DNA of 7,220 bases from Actinomycetota bacterium (GTDB lineage Bacteria; Actinomycetota; Acidimicrobiia; Spongiisociales; ZC4RG35). The translations under genes and the position numbers were made by a program. The notes under the pieces were generated by a model that saw nothing but the letters and a program-made list of their open reading frames with translations, was not told where the DNA came from and did not search any database. Where the stretch lies: assembly GCA_003242515.1 (NCBI GenBank), contig QGUS01000079.1, forward strand, positions 1 through 7,220. Reading direction: 5' to 3'. Below are positions 1-6,174 of this stretch, piece after piece. Numbering within the stretch: the stretch's first letter is position 1; every line of letters starts with the position of its first letter.

Positions 1-457
1 CCATGATCCCGGCCTCCATGCCGGCGGCGGCCGTGACCCGGGCGTCGGCGAGGGCGCCCTCGAGGCCATCGAGCCGGCGGGCGATGGCCCCGGCCTGCTC
101 GGGGGTGTCCGTCGGCATGACGTCGAAGACGTTGCGGACGAAGGTCATCAGGCCGCCGAGGTGCCTCAGCTGCCGGAAGTGGGCTCCGATCTCGTAGTCG
201 GCGATCAATGCGTCCAGCTCGGAGGACACCGCCACCGCGGCGAGCCGCTGCGCCGGGTCCGGATGGTCGAGGTGCGGGCGGAGCTCGTCGCGGTAGCGGC
301 GGGCGATGTCGGCGACCCCGGCCAGGCCCTCCAGGGAGAGGGCGCGCCCCCACGAGCCGTGGTCCACCCCCTCGACTCCCCAGAAGGTGCCCAGGATGGG
401 GTTGGCCCTCGCCATCTCGTCGACGAGGCGGTCGGAGATCTCGAACGGCGTGCTCAT
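1..457 (-). CDS. DUF885 family protein, N-terminal part (cut by left window edge)
   Basis: Reading the minus strand from the ATG at 457 gives 152 codons without a stop, running off the left edge, so only the N-terminus is visible. It begins MSTPFEISDRLVDEMARANP. The segment around residues 109-120 (NVFDVMPTDTPE), followed by an ARRLDGLEGALADAR-like helix, resembles the actinobacterial DUF885 pattern 'FDLMPT.T..., then RL...P..L'. DUF885 proteins are usually over 500 residues and include a region related to zinc metallopeptidases. Any HExxH-type catalytic motif would lie outside this window, so the activity cannot be judged here. No signal peptide is visible, so the protein is probably cytoplasmic. 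The start follows the UPF0316 stop by 10 bases and its ribosome binding site overlaps that stop, so the two genes are probably translationally coupled. The family call rests on recalled motif similarity only. Confidence 0.72.
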   Translation of the reverse strand, partial: MSTPFEISDRLVDEMARANPILGTFWGVEGVDHGSWGRALSLEGLAGVADIARRYRDELRPHLDHPDPAQRLAAVAVSSELDALIADYEIGAHFRQLRHLGGLMTFVRNVFDVMPTDTPEQAGAIARRLDGLEGALADARVTAAAGMEAGIM

Positions 458-463
458 CTGATG

Positions 464-468
464 CCTCC
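464..468 (-). promoter_or_regulatory. Ribosome binding site of the DUF885 gene
   Basis: GGAGG on the minus strand (468 down to 464) lies 6 bases before the ATG at 457, an ideal Shine-Dalgarno position. Its first base is the last base of the upstream UPF0316 stop codon TAG (470-468), so terminating ribosomes could re-initiate directly. It fixes the start of the partial gene at 457. Confidence 0.8.
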
Positions 469-992
469 TATCGTCGGACGGCCCGCTCGATCCGCTGGTG
501 CCAGTCGGGTGTGGCCGTGTCCTCGATGGTCAGGTAGGCGCCCGGGGCGATGGAGTGGACGATCCGCAGGACGTCGTCGACCCGCTTGCGCGGGACCACG
601 GTGAAGCAGACCCGGACGTCGCCGTCGCGCCCGTCGCCGTTGAGGACGGTCGCCCCGAACCCCGCATCGTGGATGGCGGGGGCGACGGAGGGCCCGTCGC
701 TCGGTGTGATGATGCGGATCAGGGTCTGGCCGATGGCGAGCCACTCCTCCACCAGCGACCCGAAGTAGGTGCCCGAGGCGAAGCCGGCGGCGAAGGCCAC
801 CATGCGGAGCGGGTCGTCGAGGCCCTCCATGACGCGGGACACCGCGATCACCCAGATGAGGCACTCGAAGAAGCCGATCGCGGTCGCCGTCCCCTTCTTG
901 CCGCGGGACAGGAGGACGATCCGGACCGTGGCCATGCCCACGTCCAGGGTCCGGAGGACGAAGATCAGCGCGAGGTCGAGGGCGACTTCCAT
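468..992 (-). CDS. UPF0316 family membrane protein (DUF5698 + DUF2179)
   Basis: This 174-residue protein matches the UPF0316 layout, the family of Bacillus subtilis YebE. It has three hydrophobic N-terminal helices at about residues 5-28, 34-55 and 63-88, with family-like motifs LRTLDVGMATVRI, GFFECLIWV and AGFASGTYFGSLVEE. A soluble DUF2179 domain follows at about 105-165 (GFGATVLNGDGRDG, then VRVCFTVVPRKRVDDVLRIV). DUF2179 folds are small ferredoxin-like domains that also occur on YitT-type membrane proteins. The molecular function of the family is not established. The start at 992 fits the family N-terminus but has no good Shine-Dalgarno sequence; the bases before it read TTCGGGGC. It lies 43 bases after the MMPL stop and 10 bases before the DUF885 start on the same strand, so it is probably the middle gene of a three-gene unit. 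The length is normal for the family. Confidence 0.88.
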   Translation of the reverse strand: MEVALDLALIFVLRTLDVGMATVRIVLLSRGKKGTATAIGFFECLIWVIAVSRVMEGLDDPLRMVAFAAGFASGTYFGSLVEEWLAIGQTLIRIITPSDGPSVAPAIHDAGFGATVLNGDGRDGDVRVCFTVVPRKRVDDVLRIVHSIAPGAYLTIEDTATPDWHQRIERAVRR

Positions 993-1035
993 GCCCCGAA
1001 GGCTAGGAGTCGACCGTCACGCGGCCGGGGCAACC

Positions 1036-3330
1036 TCAGGCCGGCTGTTCGGAACCGTGGCCCTCCACGTCGATCCGCGGGAGGATCCGGTCCAGCCAGC
1101 GGGGCAGCCACCAGTTCACGTTCCCCAACAGCTCCATGGTCGCCGGGACCAGCAGCAGCCGGACCACGGTGGCGTCGAGGAACACGGCGGTGGCGAGCCC
1201 GACGCCGAACAGCTTGATGATGCGGTCGGACTCGAGGATGAACGAGCCGAACACCACCACCATGATCGCCGCGGCCGCCGAGATCACCCGTGCGGTGGCG
1301 GCGAGGCCGTCGGCCACCGACACGTGGGCGTCGCCGCGCCGGAGCCACTCCTCGCGGATCCGTGACAGGAGGAAGACCTCGTAGTCCATGGAGAGGCCGA
1401 AGACGACGGCGAACATCATCATCGGCACGAACGGCTCGATCGGCGCCGGCTCCAGCCCGAGCAGACCGCCCAGCCAGCCCCACTGGAAGATCGCGGTGAC
1501 CACGCCGTAGGAGGCGCCGATCGCCAGCAGGTTCATGATCACGGCCTTCACCGGGACCAGCAGCGACCGGAACACGATCATCAGCAGCAGGAAGGACAGG
1601 CCGAGCACCATCGCCATGAAGACAGGCATGCGGCCGGTCAGGTAGTCGGAGAAGTCGATGCCCAGGGCGACCTGGCCGGAGACGAACACCTCCAGGCCCG
1701 AGCCCTCCGTGGCCGCCGGCAGCACCTCGTCCCGGAGACGGTGCACCAGGTCGGTGGTCTCTTCGTCCTGCGGCGCGGTGGTCGGGATGACCTGCCAGAG
1801 CACCGCGGTCGGGGCGGTCATCGAGTTCGGGATCGGCGGGGAGGCGAGAGCCACGCCCTCGTCCGCGGACAGGGCGGCCGTGACCCCCATCAGCTGCTCC
1901 GGGTCGGGGATTCCGTTCAGCTCGGCGGCGAGCAGCAGCGGCCCGTTGAAGCCGGGGCCGAATCCCTCGGCCAGGAGGTCGTAGGCCTTGCGGGTCGTCG
2001 ACTCGGGCGGGTAGTTGCCCTCGTCGGAGAAGGCCAGGCGGATGCTGAACATCGGCAGCGCCAGGGCGACCAGGATCGCCGCGCCCAGCAGGGTCATCAG
2101 CCAGGGGTGGCGCTGGATGTAGCGGCTCCACCGGAACGGGATCGTGTCGTGGAGCGGCTTCGCCTTGCGGCGGGGCACCTCGCGGCGGAGCGGGGCGACG
2201 GCGAAGCCGAGGAGGAGGGCCAGCGCGGCGGCGACGGCGCCACCGGCGAGCAGCCAGTTCCACTCGAGGGCGAAGCCGGCGAGAGCTGCCGCCGCGAAAC
2301 CGGCGGCGAGGAGCCCGCGCCAGCGGGTGATCTCCACCCGGTGGTTGGCGAAGCCGAGCAGCGCCGGGAGGAGGGTGAGCGAGGCGACGGCGGTGACCGC
2401 CACGGCGACCGCGGCGGAAACGGCGATGCCGGAGACGAACTTGAGGTTCATCAGGAGCATGCCGAGCAGCGAGATCACCACCGTGGTGCCGGCGAAGGTG
2501 ACGGCCCGGCCGGCGGTGTCGATGGCGATGACGGTCGCCTCCTCGTAGTCGTGGCCCGCGGCCAGGTTCTCCCGGAACCGGGTGACGATGAAGAGCGCGT
2601 AGTCGATGCCGACGCCCATGCCGAGCATGACGGCCACGGTGGGGGCGAAGTCGGGGATCGACATGACCTGCGAGAGCACCTGGGTCAGCAGCACGCCGAC
2701 GCCGATGCCGGCCAGCGCCACGCCGATCGGCAGGCCCATGGCGAGCACCGAGCCGAAGGCGAGGATGAGGACCACGATGGCGAAGGCGAGGCCGAGGGCC
2801 TCGGACGAGGGGACGTCGAACTCCGCGAACGACTGGCCGCCGATCTCGACCTGGAGCCCCTCGACCTCGGGGATCGCCTCACGGATCCTCGCCGAGATCT
2901 CCCCGGCGTCCTCCCAGGAGACGTCCTCCTCGAGTGCCAGGTTGGCGAAGGCGATCTTCCCGGCCTTGGGGCCGGTCATGGCGATCTGCTGGGCTCCCTC
3001 CGGCGAGAACGGGCTGGTGACGCTCAGCCCCTCGATCCTGGAGACCTCGTCGAGCATCCCGACGATGGCGGCCCGGATCTCCGGGTCGTCGATGCCCCGC
3101 TCGGAGTAGAAGACGATGTTGCCGACGGTGAGCATCGACTCGCCGTCGAAGTGCTCGTCGAGCACCTGGAGTCCCCTGGCGCTCTCGATGTCGCCGGGGA
3201 CGCTGAGCTCCGTGGAGTAGTCGGTGCCCAGCGCCGACGAGATGCCGCCTATGGCCACGATGGCGGCGAGCCAGAGGATCACGACCTTCCCGCGGTTGCG
3301 GAAACACCAGCGACCAAGACGAGAGAACAC
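1036..3330 (-). CDS. MMPL family (RND superfamily) transporter
   Basis: This 764-residue inner-membrane transporter has the duplicated MMPL architecture. TM1 is at about 15-32 and the first extracytoplasmic domain at about 33-178. TM2-6 lie at about 179-322, a second extracytoplasmic domain at about 430-565 and TM8-12 at about 570-728. Each half has the Asp-Tyr pair expected of the proton-relay helices: GIDYALF (Asp243) and LSMDYEVF (Asp649). MmpL proteins export lipids or other hydrophobic molecules using the proton gradient; the cargo here cannot be read from sequence. An extra hydrophobic hairpin of about 45 residues (338-381) sits between TM6 and TM7. The start is GTG at 3330, because AAGGAG lies 6 bases upstream and the protein then opens MFSRLGRWCFRNRGKV, as is usual for the family. 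The frame stays open upstream to 3537, but that stretch is non-hydrophobic, crosses the divergent promoter region and overlaps the oxidoreductase. The gene is divergent to the oxidoreductase and probably leads the unit MMPL-UPF0316-DUF885. Confidence 0.95.
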   Translation of the reverse strand: MFSRLGRWCFRNRGKVVILWLAAIVAIGGISSALGTDYSTELSVPGDIESARGLQVLDEHFDGESMLTVGNIVFYSERGIDDPEIRAAIVGMLDEVSRIEGLSVTSPFSPEGAQQIAMTGPKAGKIAFANLALEEDVSWEDAGEISARIREAIPEVEGLQVEIGGQSFAEFDVPSSEALGLAFAIVVLILAFGSVLAMGLPIGVALAGIGVGVLLTQVLSQVMSIPDFAPTVAVMLGMGVGIDYALFIVTRFRENLAAGHDYEEATVIAIDTAGRAVTFAGTTVVISLLGMLLMNLKFVSGIAVSAAVAVAVTAVASLTLLPALLGFANHRVEITRWRGLLAAGFAAAALAGFALEWNWLLAGGAVAAALALLLGFAVAPLRREVPRRKAKPLHDTIPFRWSRYIQRHPWLMTLLGAAILVALALPMFSIRLAFSDEGNYPPESTTRKAYDLLAEGFGPGFNGPLLLAAELNGIPDPEQLMGVTAALSADEGVALASPPIPNSMTAPTAVLWQVIPTTAPQDEETTDLVHRLRDEVLPAATEGSGLEVFVSGQVALGIDFSDYLTGRMPVFMAMVLGLSFLLLMIVFRSLLVPVKAVIMNLLAIGASYGVVTAIFQWGWLGGLLGLEPAPIEPFVPMMMFAVVFGLSMDYEVFLLSRIREEWLRRGDAHVSVADGLAATARVISAAAAIMVVVFGSFILESDRIIKLFGVGLATAVFLDATVVRLLLVPATMELLGNVNWWLPRWLDRILPRIDVEGHGSEQPA

Positions 3331-3336
3331 CGAAGA

Positions 3337-3342
3337 CTCCTT
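3337..3342 (-). promoter_or_regulatory. Ribosome binding site of the MMPL gene
   Basis: AAGGAG on the minus strand (3342 down to 3337), then six bases TCTTCG, then GTG at 3330. An alternative GTG at 3345 lies just upstream of this site and overlaps nothing resembling a Shine-Dalgarno sequence, so 3330 is the better start. Confidence 0.8.
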
Positions 3343-3362
3343 CACGAAAGGACGGCCAGCGG

Positions 3363-3392
3363 AGGTTATTGCGGCGGCAGCGCAACATTGAA
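3363..3392 (-). promoter_or_regulatory. Possible promoter of the MMPL-UPF0316-DUF885 unit
   Basis: On the minus strand TAACCT (3368-3363) fits the actinobacterial -10 pattern TANNNT. TTCAAT (3392-3387), 18 bases upstream, is a weak -35 candidate. Transcription would start near 3356 and leave a leader of about 25 bases carrying the AAGGAG site. The -35 match is poor, so this is tentative. Confidence 0.35.
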
Positions 3393-3397
3393 CCGGG

Positions 3398-3420
3398 CCG
3401 TCCCGCTCGGGCGGGCACGG
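3398..3420. repeat. Imperfect palindrome in the divergent promoter region (candidate operator)
   Basis: CCGTCCCGC (3398-3406), loop TCGG, then GCGGG-C-ACGG (3411-3420): a 9-bp inverted repeat with one bulged C at 3416. It covers the place where the -35 box of the oxidoreductase promoter should be and sits just upstream of the candidate MMPL -35 box. A repressor bound here could control both divergent genes. GC-rich palindromes arise easily in this kind of DNA, so the operator role is inference. Confidence 0.45.
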
Positions 3421-3423
3421 ATA

Positions 3424-3429
3424 TAAGGT
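3424..3429 (+). promoter_or_regulatory. -10 element of a leaderless promoter for the LLM oxidoreductase
   Basis: TAAGGT (3424-3429) fits TANNNT and ends 7 bases before the ATG at 3437. Transcription would therefore begin at or within a base or two of the start codon. No Shine-Dalgarno sequence precedes that ATG (the bases are CGTGCCC), as expected for a leaderless mRNA, which is common in actinobacteria. No convincing -35 is seen; the expected position, about 3401-3406, lies inside the palindrome. Confidence 0.6.
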
Positions 3430-3436
3430 CGTGCCC

Positions 3437-4462
3437 ATGCGTTTCGGAGCGTTCGTGCCGCAGGGATGGCGATGGGATCTCATGGAGATCCCGAAGTCGG
3501 ACCACTGGCGGATCATCGAGGACCGGGCCAAGCTCATCGAGAGGAGCGGCTTCGAGAGCCTCTGGGTCTACGACCACTTCCACAACTGGCCCCCGGGCTG
3601 GTGGAAGGAGCAGCGTGAGGGGGTCGAGGGGACGCCCGACCCGGTGACCGACGTCACCTACGAGGCCTGGACGATGATGGCCGCCCTCGGCGCGGTCACC
3701 AGCACGGTCCGCCTCGGCCAGATGTGCACCTGCAACACCTACCGGCCGCCGGCCTACCTGGCCAAGGTGGCGGCGACCATCGACGTCTTCACGGGCGGGC
3801 GCGTGGAGATGGGCATCGGCGCCGGGTGGTACGAGGACGAGCACCACGGCTACGGCTACGAGTTCCTCCCGCCCAAGGACCGTCTCCGCATGCTCCGCGA
3901 GGGCATCGAGATCATGAAGGCCTTCTGGACCCAGGACGAGGTGGACTACGAGGGCCGCTTCTACAAGATCGAGGGCGGTCTGGGCGACCCCAAGCCGGTC
4001 CAGCAGCCCCACATCCCGGTATGGGTGGCCGGTGGCGGCGAGCAGGTGACCCTCCGCATCGCGGCCCGGCATGCCGACTACACCAACTTCGGGGGCGACG
4101 TCGAGACCTTCCGGCGCAAGTCGGAGATCCTCCGCCAGCACTGCGAGGACCTGGGGACCGACTACGACCGGATCGTCCGCAGCGGCATCTTCAGCGCCTT
4201 CCTCGGCGAGACCGAGGCCGAGGCGCAGGACAAGATCTCCTGGCTCGCGTCCCGGCTCGGGAAGGTGATGCCGCAGGAGCGGGCCGACCAGTTCGTCGAC
4301 CAGTTCCGGCTCATGACCGGGACCCCCGAGCAGGTCGTGGAGAGGCTCAAGGCGTACGAGGCCGAGGGGATGTCCTACGCGATCCTCAACTTCGCCGACA
4401 TCGCCTACGACACCTCCAGCCTGGAGCTCTTCGCCACCCGGGTGATCCCCGAGCTGTCCTGA
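3437..4462 (+). CDS. LLM class F420-dependent oxidoreductase
   Basis: This 341-residue protein of the luciferase-like monooxygenase fold is a cytoplasmic (beta/alpha)8 barrel enzyme expected to use reduced coenzyme F420. Family signatures appear in order. They are the N-terminal strand MRFGAFVPQGWRW, YDHF (45-48), the TCNTYRPPAYLAK region (98-110) and GGRVEMGIGAGW (120-131), the last typical of the F420-type LLM subfamily. PHIPVWVAGGGE (191-202) and a C-terminal TGTPEQVVERL segment (294-304) follow. The substrate cannot be inferred. The length is normal. The ATG at 3437 is chosen over a GTG two codons upstream because family members begin MRFG and the promoter spacing suits a leaderless start exactly there. 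The gene is transcribed alone, divergent from the MMPL transporter, and ends just before a strong hairpin. A functional link to the transporter is possible through shared control but not shown. Confidence 0.93.
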   Translation: MRFGAFVPQGWRWDLMEIPKSDHWRIIEDRAKLIERSGFESLWVYDHFHNWPPGWWKEQREGVEGTPDPVTDVTYEAWTMMAALGAVTSTVRLGQMCTCNTYRPPAYLAKVAATIDVFTGGRVEMGIGAGWYEDEHHGYGYEFLPPKDRLRMLREGIEIMKAFWTQDEVDYEGRFYKIEGGLGDPKPVQQPHIPVWVAGGGEQVTLRIAARHADYTNFGGDVETFRRKSEILRQHCEDLGTDYDRIVRSGIFSAFLGETEAEAQDKISWLASRLGKVMPQERADQFVDQFRLMTGTPEQVVERLKAYEAEGMSYAILNFADIAYDTSSLELFATRVIPELS

Positions 4463-4468
4463 CACGGA

Positions 4469-4502
4469 GAAGGGGCCCGGTCCTCGCGGACCGGGCCCCT
4501 TC
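4469..4502. terminator. Perfect 15-bp hairpin between convergent genes
   Basis: GAAGGGGCCCGGTCC (4469-4483), tetraloop TCGC, then the exact reverse complement (4488-4502). It starts 6 bases after the oxidoreductase stop and lies 32 bases beyond the stop of the convergent GerMN/Gmad2 gene, so it could end transcripts from both sides. Neither side has a U-tract, as is common for actinobacterial terminators. Confidence 0.85.
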
Positions 4503-4534
4503 GCGTCCGGGCGGAGTCGTTCCCGGAATCCGTG

Positions 4535-5629
4535 TCAGTTCGCCAGTTCGAAGACCTGGTCCCGGGTGAGCGGGATGCGCACGAAGTTGATCGGGCGCCC
4601 GTCCTCGGCGGAGTGGACGAAGATCTCGAGCACCGCACCGTCGGCCAGGCCGCCGTCGGGGGCGTCGAAGGTGATCTCGAACTCGCCCCAGCAGCCGGTT
4701 CCGCAGGTCGCCATCACGTGGCCGTCGATGTCGGTGTCCACGACCCGGTAGGCCAGGGACGCCTCGAACACGTTGGCGATGCCGCGGACCGTGTAGGTGC
4801 CGTTGCTGACGACGACGGGCTGGGTGACGATGATCGTGTTGATCCGGTCGGCGAAGTCGAGGCCACCTAGGGGCCCGGAGAGGTCGATCCCTTCGGCCCC
4901 GAAGGAGGTGACCGCCTTGCCACCCACCGTGAAGACCAACTCGTCGACGTCGTTCTGCAGCGTGGTGAACACGAGCTGCTCCAGCATCAGGTAGTCACGG
5001 GTGGCGTCACCGGTTCCCTGGAGGAACGCCTCGTTCATGTCCAGGGTGACCCGGGTGAGGCCGCCGGAGGTCTGCTCGAACTTCTTGCCGACGATCTCCA
5101 CGGCATCGGGGACGGCGGTGAAGAAGTAGCCCTGGGGCAGGGAGACCTCGAGGTCCTCCAGGTTCACCAGCAGGTCCTCGGGCGAGTCGACCCGGTCGAA
5201 CGGGATGCCGGAGTCCTTGGTGACGGTGATCGTGTAGGGCACGATCGCCGGCCGGCCGTCAGGCTCCGACGCCTCCTGGGCCAGGAACACGGTCCAGGTC
5301 GCCAGGACCTCGGGGGTCTCCCCGGGGACGGTCGTGGTCGTCTCCGGCGCCGTGGTGACGGTGGTCTGCGGCTCCGGCACCGTGGTGGATTGGGGCAGCG
5401 TCGTCGTCGAGCCGGAGCCGACCGGCTGGCGGTCGCCGTTCATGAACAGCAGGGGCACGGCAAGTGCGACCACTGCTATCGCCGCGGCGGCGAAGATCAG
5501 GGCCGGGCTGCGGCGCGGGGTCGGGGTCTTCTGGGTCACGGTCGTGGTCTCCTCTGGAAAAGGAGGGGGCTGGGGCGTCATCGCCGCCATCCGGGCGAGG
5601 AGGTCCTCGATCTTCTTCTCGTCGGTCAT
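4535..5629 (-). CDS. Membrane-anchored GerMN-Gmad2 protein, candidate regulator of the upstream sigma factor
   Basis: This 364-residue protein has a cytoplasmic N-terminus of about 40 residues (MTDEKKIEDLLARMAAMTPQ, then Pro/Thr-rich). One membrane helix follows at about 43-63 and a Thr/Pro-rich linker at about 74-105. A GerMN-like domain spans about 112-245; its hallmark is TRVTLDMNEAF, then LEQLVFTTLQNDVDELVFTV. A Gmad2 immunoglobulin-like domain spans about 263-354 (IIVTQPVVVSNGTYTVRGIA, VFEASLAYRVVD, LEIFVHSAEDG). Two cysteines in CGTGC (309, 313) could form a disulfide outside the cell. GerMN and Gmad2 were named from spore germination proteins, but they occur widely in non-sporulating bacteria on cell-envelope proteins. 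The ATG at 5629 overlaps the sigma stop (ATGA), and GGAGAG lies 8 bases upstream; the in-frame GTG at 5638 has no room for a ribosome binding site. Position and topology suggest an anti-sigma or sensor partner, but no HxxxCxxC zinc anti-sigma motif is present, so that role is inferred. Confidence 0.85.
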   Translation of the reverse strand: MTDEKKIEDLLARMAAMTPQPPPFPEETTTVTQKTPTPRRSPALIFAAAAIAVVALAVPLLFMNGDRQPVGSGSTTTLPQSTTVPEPQTTVTTAPETTTTVPGETPEVLATWTVFLAQEASEPDGRPAIVPYTITVTKDSGIPFDRVDSPEDLLVNLEDLEVSLPQGYFFTAVPDAVEIVGKKFEQTSGGLTRVTLDMNEAFLQGTGDATRDYLMLEQLVFTTLQNDVDELVFTVGGKAVTSFGAEGIDLSGPLGGLDFADRINTIIVTQPVVVSNGTYTVRGIANVFEASLAYRVVDTDIDGHVMATCGTGCWGEFEITFDAPDGGLADGAVLEIFVHSAEDGRPINFVRIPLTRDQVFELAN

Positions 5630-6096
5630 GCCAGCCACTCTCCGAGTCTCTTACGGGCCCGGGCGAGGTGCCGCTTCACGGCACCGACGGAGACGCCCAT
5701 GCGCTCCGCCACGTCGTCCGGGGTCAGGTCCGCCCAGTAGGTGAGGTACACGGCGGCTCGCTGTTGCACCGACAGCCGCTCCACGGCCGCCAGCACGTCC
5801 ACATCGATCTCCACCGGTGCCACCTCCACCCGCTCGGCGGCCCTGATCTCTCGCAGTCGCCGGGACAGGGTGCTGCGGTGGTGGTCGTTCGCCACCGTGA
5901 ACACCGTCCGGTACAGATACGCCCGCTGGTTCGTGACTCGGGGCCATTCCTTCGATCCGAAGGCCCGCAAACAGGCTTCCGTCACCACATCCGCGGCATC
6001 GAAGGGCCCCACCAGAGTCGTCGCATACTCGGTGAGCTCCCGCGCGTAGAGCCGGTACACCTGTTCGTCGTCCATCACGCCCGTGGCGGTGATCAT
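5626..6096 (-). CDS. ECF-type RNA polymerase sigma factor (sigma-70 family)
   Basis: This 156-residue protein has the two-domain layout of extracytoplasmic-function sigma factors. Region 2 is at about 10-75 (VYRLYARELTEYATTLVG, then DAADVVTEACLRAF and NQRAYLYRTVFTVANDHHR) and contacts core polymerase and the -10 element. Region 4 is at about 100-152; its helix-turn-helix DLTPDDVAERMGVSVGAVKRHL (123-144) would read the -35 element. There is no region 1 or 3 and no extra C-terminal domain. The start at 6096 lies 6 bases after a candidate ECF -10 element, which suits a leaderless mRNA; an AAGGG is present but abuts the ATG too closely to act as a Shine-Dalgarno site. An in-frame ATG at 6075 is the alternative. 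Its stop overlaps the start of the GerMN-Gmad2 membrane gene, so the two are probably translated together. The signal and target genes are unknown; the neighbouring LCP gene suggests cell-envelope functions. Confidence 0.93.
   Translation of the reverse strand: MITATGVMDDEQVYRLYARELTEYATTLVGPFDAADVVTEACLRAFGSKEWPRVTNQRAYLYRTVFTVANDHHRSTLSRRLREIRAAERVEVAPVEIDVDVLAAVERLSVQQRAAVYLTYWADLTPDDVAERMGVSVGAVKRHLARARKRLGEWLA
5638..5643 (-). promoter_or_regulatory. Ribosome binding site of the GerMN-Gmad2 gene
   Basis: GGAGAG on the minus strand (5643 down to 5638) lies inside the last codons of the sigma gene, 8 bases before ATG 5629. It abuts the GTG at 5638 directly, which argues against that longer start. 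Confidence 0.65.
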
Positions 6097-6102
6097 GCCC
6101 TT

Positions 6103-6133
6103 GAGACGGAGCCGGACGCGGGTTTGGGTGACA
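6103..6133 (-). promoter_or_regulatory. Candidate ECF-type promoter of the sigma factor gene
   Basis: On the minus strand TGTCAC (6133-6128) is followed after 19 bases by CGTCTC (6108-6103). The pair resembles the TGTCAC...CGTC architecture reported for promoters of some ECF groups such as ECF41, which often autoregulate. CGTCTC ends 6 bases before the ATG at 6096, so the transcript would start at or next to the start codon. The match was made by eye to a recalled consensus. Confidence 0.5.
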
Positions 6134-6136
6134 CTT

Positions 6137-6165
6137 CTCCGGGATTTCTCCCCCGGGTCCCGGAG
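6137..6165. repeat. 8-bp inverted repeat between the LCP and sigma genes
   Basis: CTCCGGGA (6137-6144) and its exact reverse complement TCCCGGAG (6158-6165) enclose a 13-base loop. It lies just after the LCP stop and directly upstream of the candidate sigma -35 element. It could be a weak terminator for the LCP transcript or a regulator site for the sigma promoter. There is no U-tract and the loop is large, so the role is open. Confidence 0.4.
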
Positions 6166-6174
6166 GGACGGAGG

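Noticed and set aside
965..2263. Minus-strand open frame (432 codons) rich in Arg and Pro
   Set aside because: It is an alternative frame within the MMPL gene and does not form membrane helices.
1741..3426. Long plus-strand open frame (561 codons)
   Set aside because: It lies antisense to the MMPL gene. Its translation is a low-complexity mix rich in Gly, Asp, Glu and Arg with no domain, typical of the shadow of a GC-rich gene.
3388..3427. TTGAAC plus TATAAG as a -35/-10 pair for the oxidoreductase
   Set aside because: The spacer would be 28 bases, far from the usual 16-19. TAAGGT alone, 7 bases before the ATG, explains the start better.
3431..3436. GTG at 3431 as the oxidoreductase start
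   Set aside because: It would lie only one base after the -10 element and adds two residues before the family-typical MRFG start.
2879..4465. Minus-strand open frame (528 codons) across the divergent promoter
   Set aside because: It covers the oxidoreductase on the opposite strand and an out-of-frame part of the MMPL gene, and has no recognisable domain.
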